Assembly (NCBI RefSeq): GCF_032062175.1 | Contig: NZ_DAMBQK010000023.1 | Location: forward strand, 1 to 64,000 | Length of the DNA stretch: 64,000 bases | Direction of reading: 5' to 3' | Source: Atlantibacter sp032062175 | GTDB taxonomy: Bacteria; Pseudomonadota; Gammaproteobacteria; Enterobacterales; Enterobacteriaceae | Shown: piece after piece, positions 18,559-28,361 of the stretch | Layout: every line of letters starts with the position of its first letter | Position numbering within the stretch: position 1 is the first letter of the stretch | Notes under the pieces: model-generated | What the model was told of the DNA's origin: nothing | Database searches by the model: none | What the model saw: only the letters and a program-made list of their open reading frames with translations | Translations under genes and position numbers: made by a program

Positions 18559-21135
18559 GGCGGCTATCAGCGTCCTTAATTCCGGGATGCACGAACCGCA
18601 CTGCGTGCCACAGCCTAACTGCTTGCCGAGCGCGGCGGGCGTGTTGCAGCCTGCCGCGATAGCTGCGCAAATCGCGGTTTCGCTCACCCCCATACAGCTG
18701 CATACCGTGCGCCCGCGCGGCGTTTGCTGCGCGCCGCCCCCCGCCAGTAGCTGATGGCGCTGGGCCGGGTCGGTCATCGGCGCGTCAAAACTGGCGACAA
18801 TGGCTGGCTCATCCAGCACGGTTTCATGGCGGCTAAGATAGAGCGCCAGTTGCAACGCCGATCCCTGCCAGGCCAGCAGATGCACGAACGTGTCACCCTG
18901 GGCGTACTGTAACTGCCAGCCTTCGCGCCCGGCGAGGCTTTCAAGCCAGCTAACGTCCTGGGTGCTCGCCGCCAGTTTCCAGCCAGCGGCCTGCCGCCAC
19001 CACATGATCGAACCGGGTATCTCCAGCGCGTGTCGGCTAAACAACGATCCCTGCCACGGCGCGTTGACCCGCTGAAGGCGCACCGCTGTTTGCTTGCTCT
19101 CCGGCTGCCCCGAATGGGGATCGACCACCGACGCCACCAGCGCGTTGACCCGGCTCTGGCTGGCGAAATGATTATTCCAGTGCATCGGCATAAACAGCTC
19201 GCCGGGGCGCTGGTCGGGCGTGATGCAGGCATAACCCAGCGCCCAGCCGCGCGGCGATGAGAGCCGCACCAGCGACTGTTCGCTAATACCCTGTTGCGCC
19301 GCGTCATCGGGATGGATCTGCACCCAGGGCAGCGGCTGGTGCTGCATCAGGCGCGGCACCCTGCCGGTGCGGGTCATGGTGTGCCACTGGTCGCGGATCC
19401 GACCGGTGTTGAGCAGTAACGGATAGTGCGCGGTGATGTGCGCCTGGGCGTTTTGCGGATTAACGGCAACCAGCTGTAATCGCCCGGAAGGATGCCAGCC
19501 CTTCCCGGTTGCCAGCAGCCGCGCCGTTCCCTGTGGCGCGTCGGCGGTGACCGGCCACTGGACAGGCTGCAACGCCTCCCACTGTTCCACCTTCAGCGAC
19601 GCCAGGCCGCTGATATCAAACGCCCGGCAGCCGTGGTTTTCAAAGCCCGACAGCCTGGCATGTTCGCTGAAGATCGCTGCCGGATGCTGCCAGCTAAACG
19701 CGTCGCTAAACCCGAGGCGCTGCGCCACCTGGGCGACGACCCACCAGTCCGGGCGGGTATTGCCCGGCGCGGGCAGAAACGCCCGCTGGCGCGAAATCCG
19801 CCGTTCGGAGTTGGTCACGGTGCCGTTTTTCTCCCCCCACGCCTGGGCCGGGAAAGCGATATCGGCGAAGGCGACGGTATCGCTTTGCCGGGAAACTTCA
19901 GAGACGATCACCAGCGGGCAGCGGCGCAGCGCCTCGCGCACCCGGTCGCTGTCGGGTAATGACACCGCCGGGTTAGTGCCCATGATCCACACCGCTTTCA
20001 CCTCGCCGCGATAAATCGCCTCAAACAGCTCCACCGCCATCAACCCCGGCGTTTCAGCGATGCGCTCGCTGCCCCAGAAACGCCCCAGCCGGGCGATATC
20101 CTGCGGGTTAAATCCCATATGGCAGGCCAGTTGGTTCGCCAGCCCGCCCACTTCGCGCCCGCCCATGGCATTTGGCTGCCCGGTCAGCGAAAACGGTCCG
20201 CAGCCTGCACGCCCGTATTTACCGCTCGCCAGATGGACGTTAATGATCGCGTTGCACTTGTCGCTGCCGCTGGACGACTGGTTGATGCCCATGGTGTACA
20301 GCGTCACGGCGCGATCGGCGCTGATAAACCAGTCATAAAACCGCGCCACGTCCTCACGCGGCAGATCGCAAAACGCCGCGCACCGATCCAGCGTCCACGC
20401 TGCCGCCGCATCCAGCGCGGGCTGTTGTCCGTCGAAGCTCTCCGGCGGGATCTGCCCCGCCAGCAGGTTCAGCAGCCCGTTAAACAATCCGGCGTCGCTG
20501 CCGGGTTTCAGCGCCAGATGCAGGTCGGCGATATCGCAGGTGGCGGTTGTTCGCGGGTCGATCACCACCACTTTCATCTCTGGCCGCTGCGCTTTTGCCG
20601 CCGTCAGCCGTTGATACAGCACCGGATGCGCCCAGGCGGCATTAGCCCCCACCAGCACCACCAGGTCGCTGGTTTCGATGTCCTGATAATTGCCCGGCAC
20701 CGCGTCCGCGCCGAATGCGCGTTTGTAGCCCACCACCGCCGAGGACATGCACAGCCGGGAGTTGGTATCGATATTGGCGCTGCCGATAAAGCCTTTCATC
20801 AGCTTATTGGCGGCGTAGTAATCCTCGGTCAGTAACTGGCCCGAGGCGTAAAACGCCACCGCCTGCGGGCCATGCTGGTGGATGATTTCCGCAAGTTGCC
20901 CGGCGGCGGCATCCAGCGCGTGATCCCATGAAGCGGTTTGCCCATCGACTTCCGGCTCCAGCAGCCGCCCGGCTAATCCCAGGGTTTCTCCCAGCGCGGC
21001 GCCTTTCACGCACAGCCGCCCCAGGTTGGCGGGATGATCCGGGTCCCCCGCTACGCTCACGCTGCCGTCCGGGGTTTGGGTCACCACCACGCCGCAGCCG
21101 ACCCCGCAGTATGGACAGGTGGTATGGGTTTTCAT
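18535..21135 (-). CDS. nasA: Assimilatory nitrate reductase catalytic subunit
   Basis: An 866-residue cytoplasmic molybdoenzyme that reduces nitrate to nitrite for nitrogen supply. The N-terminal CPYCGVGCGV and RLCVKG bind a [4Fe-4S] cluster, followed by bis(MGD)-binding domains (VLVGANAAWAHPV, INQSSSGSDKCNAI). The C-terminal CSCMGVSETAICAAI and CGTQCGSCIPEL form a BFD-like [2Fe-2S] domain typical of Klebsiella-type NasA. The frame opens 14 codons upstream, but the ATG at 21135 overlaps the nasB stop (ATGA) and gives the Klebsiella length. Last gene of the nas operon. Confidence 0.95.
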   Translation of the reverse strand: MKTHTTCPYCGVGCGVVVTQTPDGSVSVAGDPDHPANLGRLCVKGAALGETLGLAGRLLEPEVDGQTASWDHALDAAAGQLAEIIHQHGPQAVAFYASGQLLTEDYYAANKLMKGFIGSANIDTNSRLCMSSAVVGYKRAFGADAVPGNYQDIETSDLVVLVGANAAWAHPVLYQRLTAAKAQRPEMKVVVIDPRTTATCDIADLHLALKPGSDAGLFNGLLNLLAGQIPPESFDGQQPALDAAAAWTLDRCAAFCDLPREDVARFYDWFISADRAVTLYTMGINQSSSGSDKCNAIINVHLASGKYGRAGCGPFSLTGQPNAMGGREVGGLANQLACHMGFNPQDIARLGRFWGSERIAETPGLMAVELFEAIYRGEVKAVWIMGTNPAVSLPDSDRVREALRRCPLVIVSEVSRQSDTVAFADIAFPAQAWGEKNGTVTNSERRISRQRAFLPAPGNTRPDWWVVAQVAQRLGFSDAFSWQHPAAIFSEHARLSGFENHGCRAFDISGLASLKVEQWEALQPVQWPVTADAPQGTARLLATGKGWHPSGRLQLVAVNPQNAQAHITAHYPLLLNTGRIRDQWHTMTRTGRVPRLMQHQPLPWVQIHPDDAAQQGISEQSLVRLSSPRGWALGYACITPDQRPGELFMPMHWNNHFASQSRVNALVASVVDPHSGQPESKQTAVRLQRVNAPWQGSLFSRHALEIPGSIMWWRQAAGWKLAASTQDVSWLESLAGREGWQLQYAQGDTFVHLLAWQGSALQLALYLSRHETVLDEPAIVASFDAPMTDPAQRHQLLAGGGAQQTPRGRTVCSCMGVSETAICAAIAAGCNTPAALGKQLGCGTQCGSCIPELRTLIAASLTKATH

Positions 21136-24100
21136 GACGCCTCCGCGCGCAGGATCAGCGCCTGGCTGCTGACCCACACTTTATCGGCCTCGATTTTTAC
21201 CGGCCAGGCGCGTACCGCCTGCTGGCTGCTGCCCTGGAAACAGCCGTCGCGCAGGCGAATTTTTTGTTTGTAGAGCGGGGAAATCACCACCGGCTCCCCG
21301 GCGACGTCGCCGAGCATACCGCGCGACAGTACATTAGCGTCACTGTCCGGCTCGCGGTTATCCAGGGCATACACCGCATCGTTAAAGCGGAACAGCGCGA
21401 TCTGCATGTTGCCCAGCCGCGCGCCAATACCCGCATCCGCCGGGATCTCATCGAGGCGGCACACTTCCTGCCACAGACGCGATGAGGATGCGGCCTCCTG
21501 CTGCTGCGGTACGCTCACCAACTGCGGCTGATCGCGCAGGATCTGGCGCTGCACCGCTTCATCCGGCGTATCGCTGTTAACAAAGCTTTTAAACAGCGCC
21601 AGCCGGTCCGGGCTGTTGAGCGTGGTTTGCCATTCGCACTGGTAGCTCTCAATGACCAGGGCCATTTCACGCTCCAGCTCGTCGCAGATGCCGAGGCTGT
21701 CGTGCAAAATCACCGCCTGAAGATAGGCCAGCCCGCCCTCCAGGTTATCCATCCAGGTGCTGGTGCGCTGGAGCCGGTCGGCGGTGCGGATATAGAACAT
21801 CAGGAAGCGATCCACGGTACGCAGCAGCGTGGCGGTATCCAGATCGCTGGCGAACAGATCGGCGTGGCGCGGTTTCATGCCGCCGTTACCACACACGTAC
21901 AGGTTCCAGCCCTTTTCGGTCGCGATCACGCCCACGTCTTTACCCTGGGCTTCGGCGCATTCCCGGGTACAGCCGGACACCGCCATTTTGATTTTGTGCG
22001 GCGCGCGCAGCCCCTTGTAGCGATGCTCCAGCTCCACCGCCAGCCCGGTGGAATCCTGCACGCCGTAGCGGCACCAGGTCGAGCCGACGCAGGATTTCAC
22101 GGTGCGCAGCGATTTCCCGTAGGCGTGGCCGGTCTCAAACCCGGCGGCCACCAGCTCGCGCCAGATCGGTGGTAACTGTTCCAGCCGCGCGCCAAACAGA
22201 TCGATACGCTGCCCGCCGGTGACTTTGCTGTAAAGGTTGTAGCGTTTGGCGATCTCGCCAATGGCGATCAGCCCGTCCGGCGTGACTTCCCCGGCGGGCA
22301 TGCGCGGCACAATCGAGTAGGTGCCGTCTTTCTGGATGTTGGCGAAATAGCGGTCATTGGTGTCCTGCAACGGTAAATGACCGGGCTTGAGCAGATACTC
22401 GTTCCAGCACGATGCCAGTACCGAACCCACCAAAGGCTTGCAGATTTCACAGCCGTGGCCGCGCCCGTAGCGGCTAATCAACTGGTTAAAGCTGCGGATA
22501 TGGTTGACACGCACCAGGTGATAAATCTCCTGGCGCGAGTACGCGAAGTGCTCGCAGATATCTTTTTTGACCTCCACGCCCTGCTGTTCAAGCTGATAAT
22601 CCAGCACCTGTTTGACCAGCGCGCTACAGCCGCCGCAGCCGGTAGCGGCTTTGGTGCAAGTTTTCAGTGCGTCGAGGTGGGTTGCGCCGTCGCTCACCGC
22701 CTGGCAAATCTGGGCTTTGCTGACGTTATGGCACGAGCAGATTTGCGCGCTGTCGGGCAACGCCGCCACGCCCAGCCCTTTCACGGCGCTGGGGGAACTG
22801 GCGGGCAGGATCAGGGTTTCCGGCTGAGCGGGCAGCGCCATGTCGTTAAGCATCATTTGCAATAACGTGGCGTAGTCGCTGCTGTCGCCTACCAGTACGC
22901 CGCCCAGCAGGCGTTTGTTATCCGCGCTGACCACGATTTTTTTATAGGTCTGTGCCGGGCCGTTGGTCCACTGATAGCTCTGCGCACCGGGCGTCGCGCC
23001 ATGCGCATCGCCAAACGAGGCCACTTCCACGCCCAGCAGCTTGAGTTTGGTGCTCATATCCGCGCCGCTGAACTGCGCATTTTCCCCGTTGAGATTCGCC
23101 GCCGCCACCCGCGCCATCTGATAGCCGGGTGCGACCAGGCCAAAAATTTTGCCCTGCCACAGGGCGCATTCGCCGATAGCGCTGATGCGCGGATCGCTGG
23201 TCAGGCAGCGGTCGTCAATCACAATGCCGCCGCGCTCGCCCAGCGCCAGCCCCGCCTGGCGCGCCAGCGCATCCTGCGGGCGGATACCTGCGGAAAACAC
23301 CACTAAATCGGTTTCCAGGCTCTGTTCATCGGCAAACTCCAGCGCGAGCCCGGTCTCCGTGGCGCGGATCGCGTTGGTGGATTTGCTGGTGTGTACGCTG
23401 ACGCCAAGGGCGCTGATTTTCTGGCGTAGCATCGCCGCGCCAGAAGAATCGAGCTGCACCGCCATCAGGTTCGGCGCGAACTCCACGACGTGCGTCTCCA
23501 GCCCAAGCTGTTTCAGGGCGTTAGCGGCTTCAAGGCCCAACAGCCCGCCGCCGATCACCACGCCGCGCGTGGCGGTTTTCGCCCGCTCGCGGATGGCATC
23601 CAGGTCATCCAGGGTGCGGTAAACAAAACAGCCCGGCTGCTGATGGCCCGGCACGGGCGGTACAAACGGCCAGGAGCCGGTTGCCAACACCAGCCGATCC
23701 CAGCAGGTTTCCCGGCCTTCGGCGTCGCGCACCACCTGGCGTTCGCGGTCGATATCGACAATCCGGCAACCGGTACGTCGCTCAATGCCGCTGCGGGCAA
23801 AGAAATCGCCGTCAACCATGGAAAGCGAGTCGGCGCTGCGTCCGGCGAAATACTCCGACAGATGCACCCGGTCATAGGCAGCGTGGCGCTCCTCGCCAAA
23901 CACGATGATCTGGTACTGCTGATGCAGCCCGGCATTGACGCACTGCTCAAGGAAATGGTGGCCTACCATGCCGTGGCCAATAACCACTAATGTCGCTTTG
24001 CTCATTTCATCGCTTCCTGCAGCTAGCGGCTGCGGTTGGTCAATATCAAAAAGCAGCCCGGCGTGGGGTTCAACCGGCTGCTGGAACTGGTTCATCAGGC

Positions 24101-25199
24101 GCGACGCGGCGTGGGTATCGCCCATCATCAGCAGCGCCGAGAGTTTGCCGTCGCGCACCAGCACACGGCGGTAGTGACCGCTTAATGGGTCGAAACTGGT
24201 GAGGGTCTGGCATGCGGGCGTGGGGTTGATGTCACCCGCGCTGAACAAATCGATACCGGTGACTTTTAAGCGCGTGCCGCGCGGCTGGTAGTGAAAATCG
24301 CCCTGCGGCTGGCCCGCTAATCGGGCGGCCAGTACGTCGGCCTGGGCCAGGCACGGGGCGACTAAGCCCCAAAGCGCGCCGTTAAATTCGCAGCATTCGC
24401 CGATAGCGCTGATGCCCGGCAGCGCGGTTTGCAGTTGTCCATCCACCAGAATTCCCCGGTTACAGGGCACGCCCGCCGCGCTGGCGAGTGAGATATTGGG
24501 TTTGACGCCGGTGGCAATTACCACCCGCGCAGCCCGGAGCGTTGCGCCGTTGCTCAGCGTCACGCCTTGCGCGCCTATGTCGGTCAACGTCTGGCCCAGC
24601 ACACAGTGAATACCGCGCGCTTCCAGCCGCTCTGCCAGCAGACGCGCCGCCTGCTCATCCAACTGTTGTTCCATCAGCCGGGCTGCCAGATGCACCAGCG
24701 TCACCGGAATACCGCGCTGGGCCAGCGCCGCGGCGGCTTCCACGCCCAGTAGCCCGCCGCCGAGCACGACCGCCGGGCCGTCATGGCGCAAAATAGCCTC
24801 CACATCTCCCTGGGTGCGAAACGCGTGGACGTGCGGCTGCTGATGACCGTTAATCGGCGGGATAAACGGCACAGAACCGGTGGCGAAAACTAATTCATCC
24901 CAGTGCAGTTGCTGGCGCGGGGTAGTAACGGTGCGGTTAGCGACGTCCACCGCCAGCACCTTTTCATTGCTCAGCACGGTCACGCCGTGGGCCTGATACC
25001 ACGCCAGCGGGTGGAGCGTGGTATCGGCAGCGGTTTTCTCGCCGCCGAGCACCGGAGACAGCAAAATGCGGTTATACGCCACGCCCGGCTCGTCGCCGAT
25101 CAGCGTGATGGCATAGCGCGCCGGGGCCAGTTGCAGCAGTTGCTCCACCAGCCGGACCGCCGCCATGCCGTTACCGACAATCACCAGTTGCGTCGTCAT
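21132..25199 (-). CDS. nasB: Fused NasC-NasB: nitrate reductase electron-transfer flavoprotein plus siroheme nitrite reductase
   Basis: A single 1355-codon frame. Residues 1-398 form a NasC-like FAD/NADH oxidoreductase (LVIVGNGMAAVRL; second nucleotide motif VVLGGGLLGVEAA) that feeds electrons to NasA. From codon 399 (ATG at 24005) a 957-residue NasB follows: FAD/NADH domain (VVIGHGMVGH; VVIGGGLLGLEAA), BFD-like cluster CSCHNVSK with CGGCSAL, a second pair CEICKPL, siroheme/[4Fe-4S] cysteines in CVGSTWCRYG and CTRECAEAQG, and a C-terminal NirD-like Rieske-fold domain lacking Rieske ligands. In Klebsiella these are two genes. An AGGA nine bases before the internal ATG may still allow separate NasB. 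The ATG at 25199 is preferred over the longer frame. Confidence 0.88.
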   Translation of the reverse strand: MTTQLVIVGNGMAAVRLVEQLLQLAPARYAITLIGDEPGVAYNRILLSPVLGGEKTAADTTLHPLAWYQAHGVTVLSNEKVLAVDVANRTVTTPRQQLHWDELVFATGSVPFIPPINGHQQPHVHAFRTQGDVEAILRHDGPAVVLGGGLLGVEAAAALAQRGIPVTLVHLAARLMEQQLDEQAARLLAERLEARGIHCVLGQTLTDIGAQGVTLSNGATLRAARVVIATGVKPNISLASAAGVPCNRGILVDGQLQTALPGISAIGECCEFNGALWGLVAPCLAQADVLAARLAGQPQGDFHYQPRGTRLKVTGIDLFSAGDINPTPACQTLTSFDPLSGHYRRVLVRDGKLSALLMMGDTHAASRLMNQFQQPVEPHAGLLFDIDQPQPLAAGSDEMSKATLVVIGHGMVGHHFLEQCVNAGLHQQYQIIVFGEERHAAYDRVHLSEYFAGRSADSLSMVDGDFFARSGIERRTGCRIVDIDRERQVVRDAEGRETCWDRLVLATGSWPFVPPVPGHQQPGCFVYRTLDDLDAIRERAKTATRGVVIGGGLLGLEAANALKQLGLETHVVEFAPNLMAVQLDSSGAAMLRQKISALGVSVHTSKSTNAIRATETGLALEFADEQSLETDLVVFSAGIRPQDALARQAGLALGERGGIVIDDRCLTSDPRISAIGECALWQGKIFGLVAPGYQMARVAAANLNGENAQFSGADMSTKLKLLGVEVASFGDAHGATPGAQSYQWTNGPAQTYKKIVVSADNKRLLGGVLVGDSSDYATLLQMMLNDMALPAQPETLILPASSPSAVKGLGVAALPDSAQICSCHNVSKAQICQAVSDGATHLDALKTCTKAATGCGGCSALVKQVLDYQLEQQGVEVKKDICEHFAYSRQEIYHLVRVNHIRSFNQLISRYGRGHGCEICKPLVGSVLASCWNEYLLKPGHLPLQDTNDRYFANIQKDGTYSIVPRMPAGEVTPDGLIAIGEIAKRYNLYSKVTGGQRIDLFGARLEQLPPIWRELVAAGFETGHAYGKSLRTVKSCVGSTWCRYGVQDSTGLAVELEHRYKGLRAPHKIKMAVSGCTRECAEAQGKDVGVIATEKGWNLYVCGNGGMKPRHADLFASDLDTATLLRTVDRFLMFYIRTADRLQRTSTWMDNLEGGLAYLQAVILHDSLGICDELEREMALVIESYQCEWQTTLNSPDRLALFKSFVNSDTPDEAVQRQILRDQPQLVSVPQQQEAASSSRLWQEVCRLDEIPADAGIGARLGNMQIALFRFNDAVYALDNREPDSDANVLSRGMLGDVAGEPVVISPLYKQKIRLRDGCFQGSSQQAVRAWPVKIEADKVWVSSQALILRAEAS

Positions 25200-25209
25200 C
25201 GCCCGCTCC

Positions 25210-25998
25210 TCACGCCGCGTTGGGCTGCTTTTCATACAGGAAATGGAGGATTTGCTGGCGCAACTGGTGGTAGTGCGGATCGTCCGCCAACTGCACCCGG
25301 TTGCGCGGTCGTGACAACGTCACATCAAGGATTTCCCCTACCGTGGCCGCCGGGCCGTTGGTCATCATCAGCACCCGGTCGCACAGCAGCACCGCTTCGT
25401 CCACGTCGTGGGTGATCAGTACGATGGTGGTATTCAACGCCTGCTGGATGCGCATCACCGCATCCTGAAGGTGGGCGCGGGTTAAGGCATCGAGCGCGCC
25501 GAACGGCTCATCCATCAGCAGCACTTTCGGCTTCATCGCCAGCGCCCGGGCAATGCCGATGCGCTGCTTCATGCCGCCGGAAATCTCCCCGGGGCGTTTA
25601 TCCCGTGCGTGGCCCATCTGTACCTGTTCGAGGTTGTGCATGATCCACTCACTACGCTCGGCGCGGCTCATGGTGCGGGCAAAGATGTGGTCCACTGCCA
25701 GCGCCACGTTCTGGTAGCAGGTCAGCCACGGCAGCAGGGAATGGTTCTGGAACACCACCGCGCGCTCCGGACCCGGCCCGGCGATTTCGCGGTTATCGCA
25801 CAGCAGCCCGCCTTCGCTGGGCAGCGTGATGCCCGCGATCAGGTTAAGCAGCGTGGATTTGCCGCAGCCGGAATGGCCAATCAGCCCAACGGTTTCCCCG
25901 GCGGCGATATCAAAGCTCACGTTTTGCAGCGCCAGGAACTCACCGCCCTGGGTGGCGAAACGCTGGCTGACGTTCTGGACCTGAATAATCGGTTTCAT
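25210..25998 (-). CDS. nasD: Nitrate ABC transporter ATP-binding protein
   Basis: A 262-residue ABC ATPase that powers nitrate/nitrite uptake with NasE and NasF. Walker A GHSGCGKST, signature ISGGMKQRIGIARAL, Walker B VLLMDEPFGALD and the switch histidine in LITHDVDEAV are all intact. It lies 10 bases downstream of nasE and 10 bases before nasC within the operon. The assignment to nitrate rests on operon context and similarity to the NrtD/SsuB group. Confidence 0.95.
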   Translation of the reverse strand: MKPIIQVQNVSQRFATQGGEFLALQNVSFDIAAGETVGLIGHSGCGKSTLLNLIAGITLPSEGGLLCDNREIAGPGPERAVVFQNHSLLPWLTCYQNVALAVDHIFARTMSRAERSEWIMHNLEQVQMGHARDKRPGEISGGMKQRIGIARALAMKPKVLLMDEPFGALDALTRAHLQDAVMRIQQALNTTIVLITHDVDEAVLLCDRVLMMTNGPAATVGEILDVTLSRPRNRVQLADDPHYHQLRQQILHFLYEKQPNAA

Positions 25999-26008
25999 GG
26001 TGCGCTCC

Positions 26009-26896
26009 TTATTTTTCCTGCCAGCTAAAACGACGCGCCAGCCACAGCAGCGCCTGCTCGAGCATCAGCCCCACCACGCCGATAATGACGATGGCGATGA
26101 TGATGTTTTCGACGTTGAGATTGTTCCACTCATTCCAGATCCAGAAGCCGATGCCCAGGCCGCCGGTGAGCATTTCGGCGGCGACAATCACCAGCCAGGC
26201 GATGCCGATAGACAGGCGCACCCCGGTTAACATCGCCGGCAGCACCGCCGGAAACAGAATGCGGCGCATCACCGTCCATTCGGAGAGTTGCAGCACCCGC
26301 GCTACGTTGAGGTAGTCGTCCGGGATGCGGCGCACCCCGTCGGCGGTGTTGATTACCATTGGCCAGATTGAGCAGATGAAAATGGTCCAACTGGATGCCG
26401 GTTCGGCGCGCTGGAACAGCAGCAACCCGATGGGCAGCCAGGCCAGCGGGCTGACCGGGCGCAGTAGCGCAATCAGCGGGCCGAACATCCGGGCGAAGAA
26501 TACGAAGCGTCCAGTCAAAAAGCCGAGCGGAATGCCCACCAGCGCCGCCAGCCCAAAGCCAATAGCCACGCGCTGTAAGGATGCCAGCACGTTCCAGCCG
26601 ATGCCCTGATCGTTGGGCCCTTCACGGTAAAACGGGTCGGCGAACAGGGTCAGCGCGGAATCCAGAGTACTGAGCGGGCCGGGAAAGCCTTTGCTGTTGA
26701 TCGACACCAGTTGCCAGGCCACCAGCGCCAGCCCTAAACCCAGCAGCCCCGGCAGCAGACGCTGCGCCAGATGGTTGGCGGCGATGCGCAGGGCCGGATG
26801 GCGTTTGCGCACCTGCACCGGCGGCAGTGCGATGACCTCGGCGCTGATGATTTCTGACGTGACAACGTCACTATGCGTCACAATTTGCTGTTTCAT
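26009..26896 (-). CDS. nasE: Nitrate ABC transporter permease
   Basis: A 295-residue inner-membrane permease with about six helices and the EAA-type loop (RRIPDDYLNVARVLQLSEW) that contacts the ATPase NasD. The open frame starts 85 codons earlier, but that part overlaps nasF in another frame; the ATG at 26896 (MKQQIVTHSD) overlaps the nasF stop as ATGA. It forms the uptake system with periplasmic NasF. Confidence 0.94.
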   Translation of the reverse strand: MKQQIVTHSDVVTSEIISAEVIALPPVQVRKRHPALRIAANHLAQRLLPGLLGLGLALVAWQLVSINSKGFPGPLSTLDSALTLFADPFYREGPNDQGIGWNVLASLQRVAIGFGLAALVGIPLGFLTGRFVFFARMFGPLIALLRPVSPLAWLPIGLLLFQRAEPASSWTIFICSIWPMVINTADGVRRIPDDYLNVARVLQLSEWTVMRRILFPAVLPAMLTGVRLSIGIAWLVIVAAEMLTGGLGIGFWIWNEWNNLNVENIIIAIVIIGVVGLMLEQALLWLARRFSWQEK

Positions 26897-28155
26897 GCAT
26901 TGCTCCCCTGATGCGAGATGTCGAAGCTGGCGGCGTAAGACGCCGGGTCCGCGCCGTTCCAGATTTTGCCGTCGAGCAGACGGCTGCTGCGCATGGCGTC
27001 TTTCGGCAGGTTGACGCCGGTGGCGCTGGCGGCTTGCTGGTAAATGTCGGTACGGTTGATGCGCCGGGCGATGGCCAGATAATCCGGCTCCTGTTTCAAT
27101 AACCCCCAGCGGCGGAACTGGGTCAGGAACCAGATGCCATCCGACAGCCACGGATAGCTGACCTCGCCATCGCGGAAGAACTGCATTCCGTGGCGGTCCT
27201 GCCAGCGGCGGCCCGCGCCGTTGTCGTAGTCGCCAAGCATCCGGCCCGTGAGGTACTGCGCTTTGGTATTCAGGTACGCGCGTTTTGCCAGTACCTGTGC
27301 GGTTTCCCGGCGGTTGTCATCGCTGGCGTCAATCCAGCGCGCCGCGTCGAGCGTGGCGGAAACCAGCGCCCGCGCGGTGTTCGGGTTTTGCTCCACCCAG
27401 TCATGACGGCAGCCGAGCACTTTTTCCGGATGATCCGGCCAGATATCCTGGGTCGTGGCGGCGGTAAAACCGATGCGGTCGTTAATCGCCCTGGCGTTCC
27501 AGGGTTCGCCGACGCAAAAGCCCACCATGTTGCCGATGCGCATGTTCATCACCATCTGCGGCGGCGGCACCACCACGGTGCGCACATCGGTGAACGGATT
27601 GATGCCTTCGGAGGCCAGCCAGTAATAGAGCCACATGGCGTGGGTGCCGGTTGGGAAGGTGTGGGCGAAGGTGTAACTGCCTGGCGCGGACTGGCGCAGA
27701 TAACCCGGCAGATCCCCCAGCGAGCGCACACCTTTGTCCAGTAGATCGGTAGAAAGCGTGATCGCCTGACCGTTGTTGTTGAGGGTCATCAGGCTCGCCA
27801 TCGGCTGCTTTTTCCCGGCGATGCCCAGCTCCAGCCCGTATACCATCCCGTAAAGGATGTGCGCGGCGTCCAGCTCGCCGTACACCAGTTTGTCGCGCAC
27901 CGCCGCCCAACTCGCCTCTTTGCTGAGGTTGAGTTTGATGCCATAGCGGGCGTCGAAGCCTTTCACCGACGCCATCACCAGCGGCGCGCAGTCAGTCAGC
28001 GGGATAAACCCGACGTTTACCTGCTGGCGCTCCGGCTGGTCAGAGCCGGCTGCCCAGACGCTGCTCGCCAGCCCCGGTATCATCAATACGCCGCCCAGTG
28101 TGGCTCCCGCCTGAATCAGGCGGCGGCGGGAAAGCCCTCGTTGTGTTTCGCTCAT
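26893..28155 (-). CDS. nasF: Nitrate ABC transporter substrate-binding protein
   Basis: A 420-residue periplasmic nitrate-binding protein of the NrtA/NasF type. The N-terminus has a Tat-type signal (LSRRRLIQAGATLGG, cleavage near VWAA). Nitrate-binding family segments include VNVGFIPLTDCAPLVMA, GTHAMWLYYWLA and GFCVGEPWNARA. The frame extends 21 codons upstream into the leader terminator; the ATG at 28155 follows GGAG with proper spacing. It is the first gene of the nas operon, controlled by the leader elements just upstream. Confidence 0.95.
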   Translation of the reverse strand: MSETQRGLSRRRLIQAGATLGGVLMIPGLASSVWAAGSDQPERQQVNVGFIPLTDCAPLVMASVKGFDARYGIKLNLSKEASWAAVRDKLVYGELDAAHILYGMVYGLELGIAGKKQPMASLMTLNNNGQAITLSTDLLDKGVRSLGDLPGYLRQSAPGSYTFAHTFPTGTHAMWLYYWLASEGINPFTDVRTVVVPPPQMVMNMRIGNMVGFCVGEPWNARAINDRIGFTAATTQDIWPDHPEKVLGCRHDWVEQNPNTARALVSATLDAARWIDASDDNRRETAQVLAKRAYLNTKAQYLTGRMLGDYDNGAGRRWQDRHGMQFFRDGEVSYPWLSDGIWFLTQFRRWGLLKQEPDYLAIARRINRTDIYQQAASATGVNLPKDAMRSSRLLDGKIWNGADPASYAASFDISHQGSNA

Positions 28156-28165
28156 GGCTGCTCCA

Positions 28166-28209
28166 ATAAAAAAGGCGTCCAACAATGCGTGAACATTGCG
28201 GGACGCCTT
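28166..28209 (-). terminator. nasF leader terminator (NasR-antiterminated)
   Basis: On the minus strand AAGGCGTCC pairs with GGACGCCTT, with an inner CAATG/CATTG stem, and is followed by a T run. It lies between the sigma-54 promoter and nasF, only 10 bases before the nasF start. In K. oxytoca the matching leader terminator blocks nasF transcription unless NasR with nitrate prevents its formation. Confidence 0.88.
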
Positions 28210-28224
28210 TATCCTCATCGCCGG

Positions 28225-28242
28225 GAAGCCGCCGTTGGCTTC
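28225..28242 (-). promoter_or_regulatory. ANTAR-type hexaloop hairpin in the nasF leader
   Basis: On the minus strand GAAGCC pairs with GGCTTC around the six-base loop AACGGC. A at loop position 1 and G at position 4 are the features recognised by ANTAR proteins such as NasR. It lies 15 bases upstream of the terminator stem. I did not find a convincing second hexaloop hairpin of the tandem pair known for ANTAR RNAs. Confidence 0.7.
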
Positions 28243-28274
28243 TCTGCGTTTTGTGTTGTGGTCAGTTAAGGTTT

Positions 28275-28290
28275 TGCAATTGCTGTGCCA
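28275..28290 (-). promoter_or_regulatory. Sigma-54 promoter of the nas operon
   Basis: TGGCACAGCAATTGCA matches TGGCAC-N5-TTGCA exactly. Transcription would start near 28264, giving a leader of about 109 bases that contains the hexaloop hairpin and the terminator. This fits nitrogen-limitation control by NtrC. Confidence 0.92.
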
Positions 28291-28361
28291 GGAATTTGCA
28301 CCGCTTTTGCCGGGGTTTCAGCGCTTTTTTGTGAGCCAGCGCACCATAAGCTGTCACGCTC

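Noticed and set aside
28261..28300. Sigma-70 promoter for nasF
   Set aside because: No good -10/-35 pair, whereas the sigma-54 match is exact.
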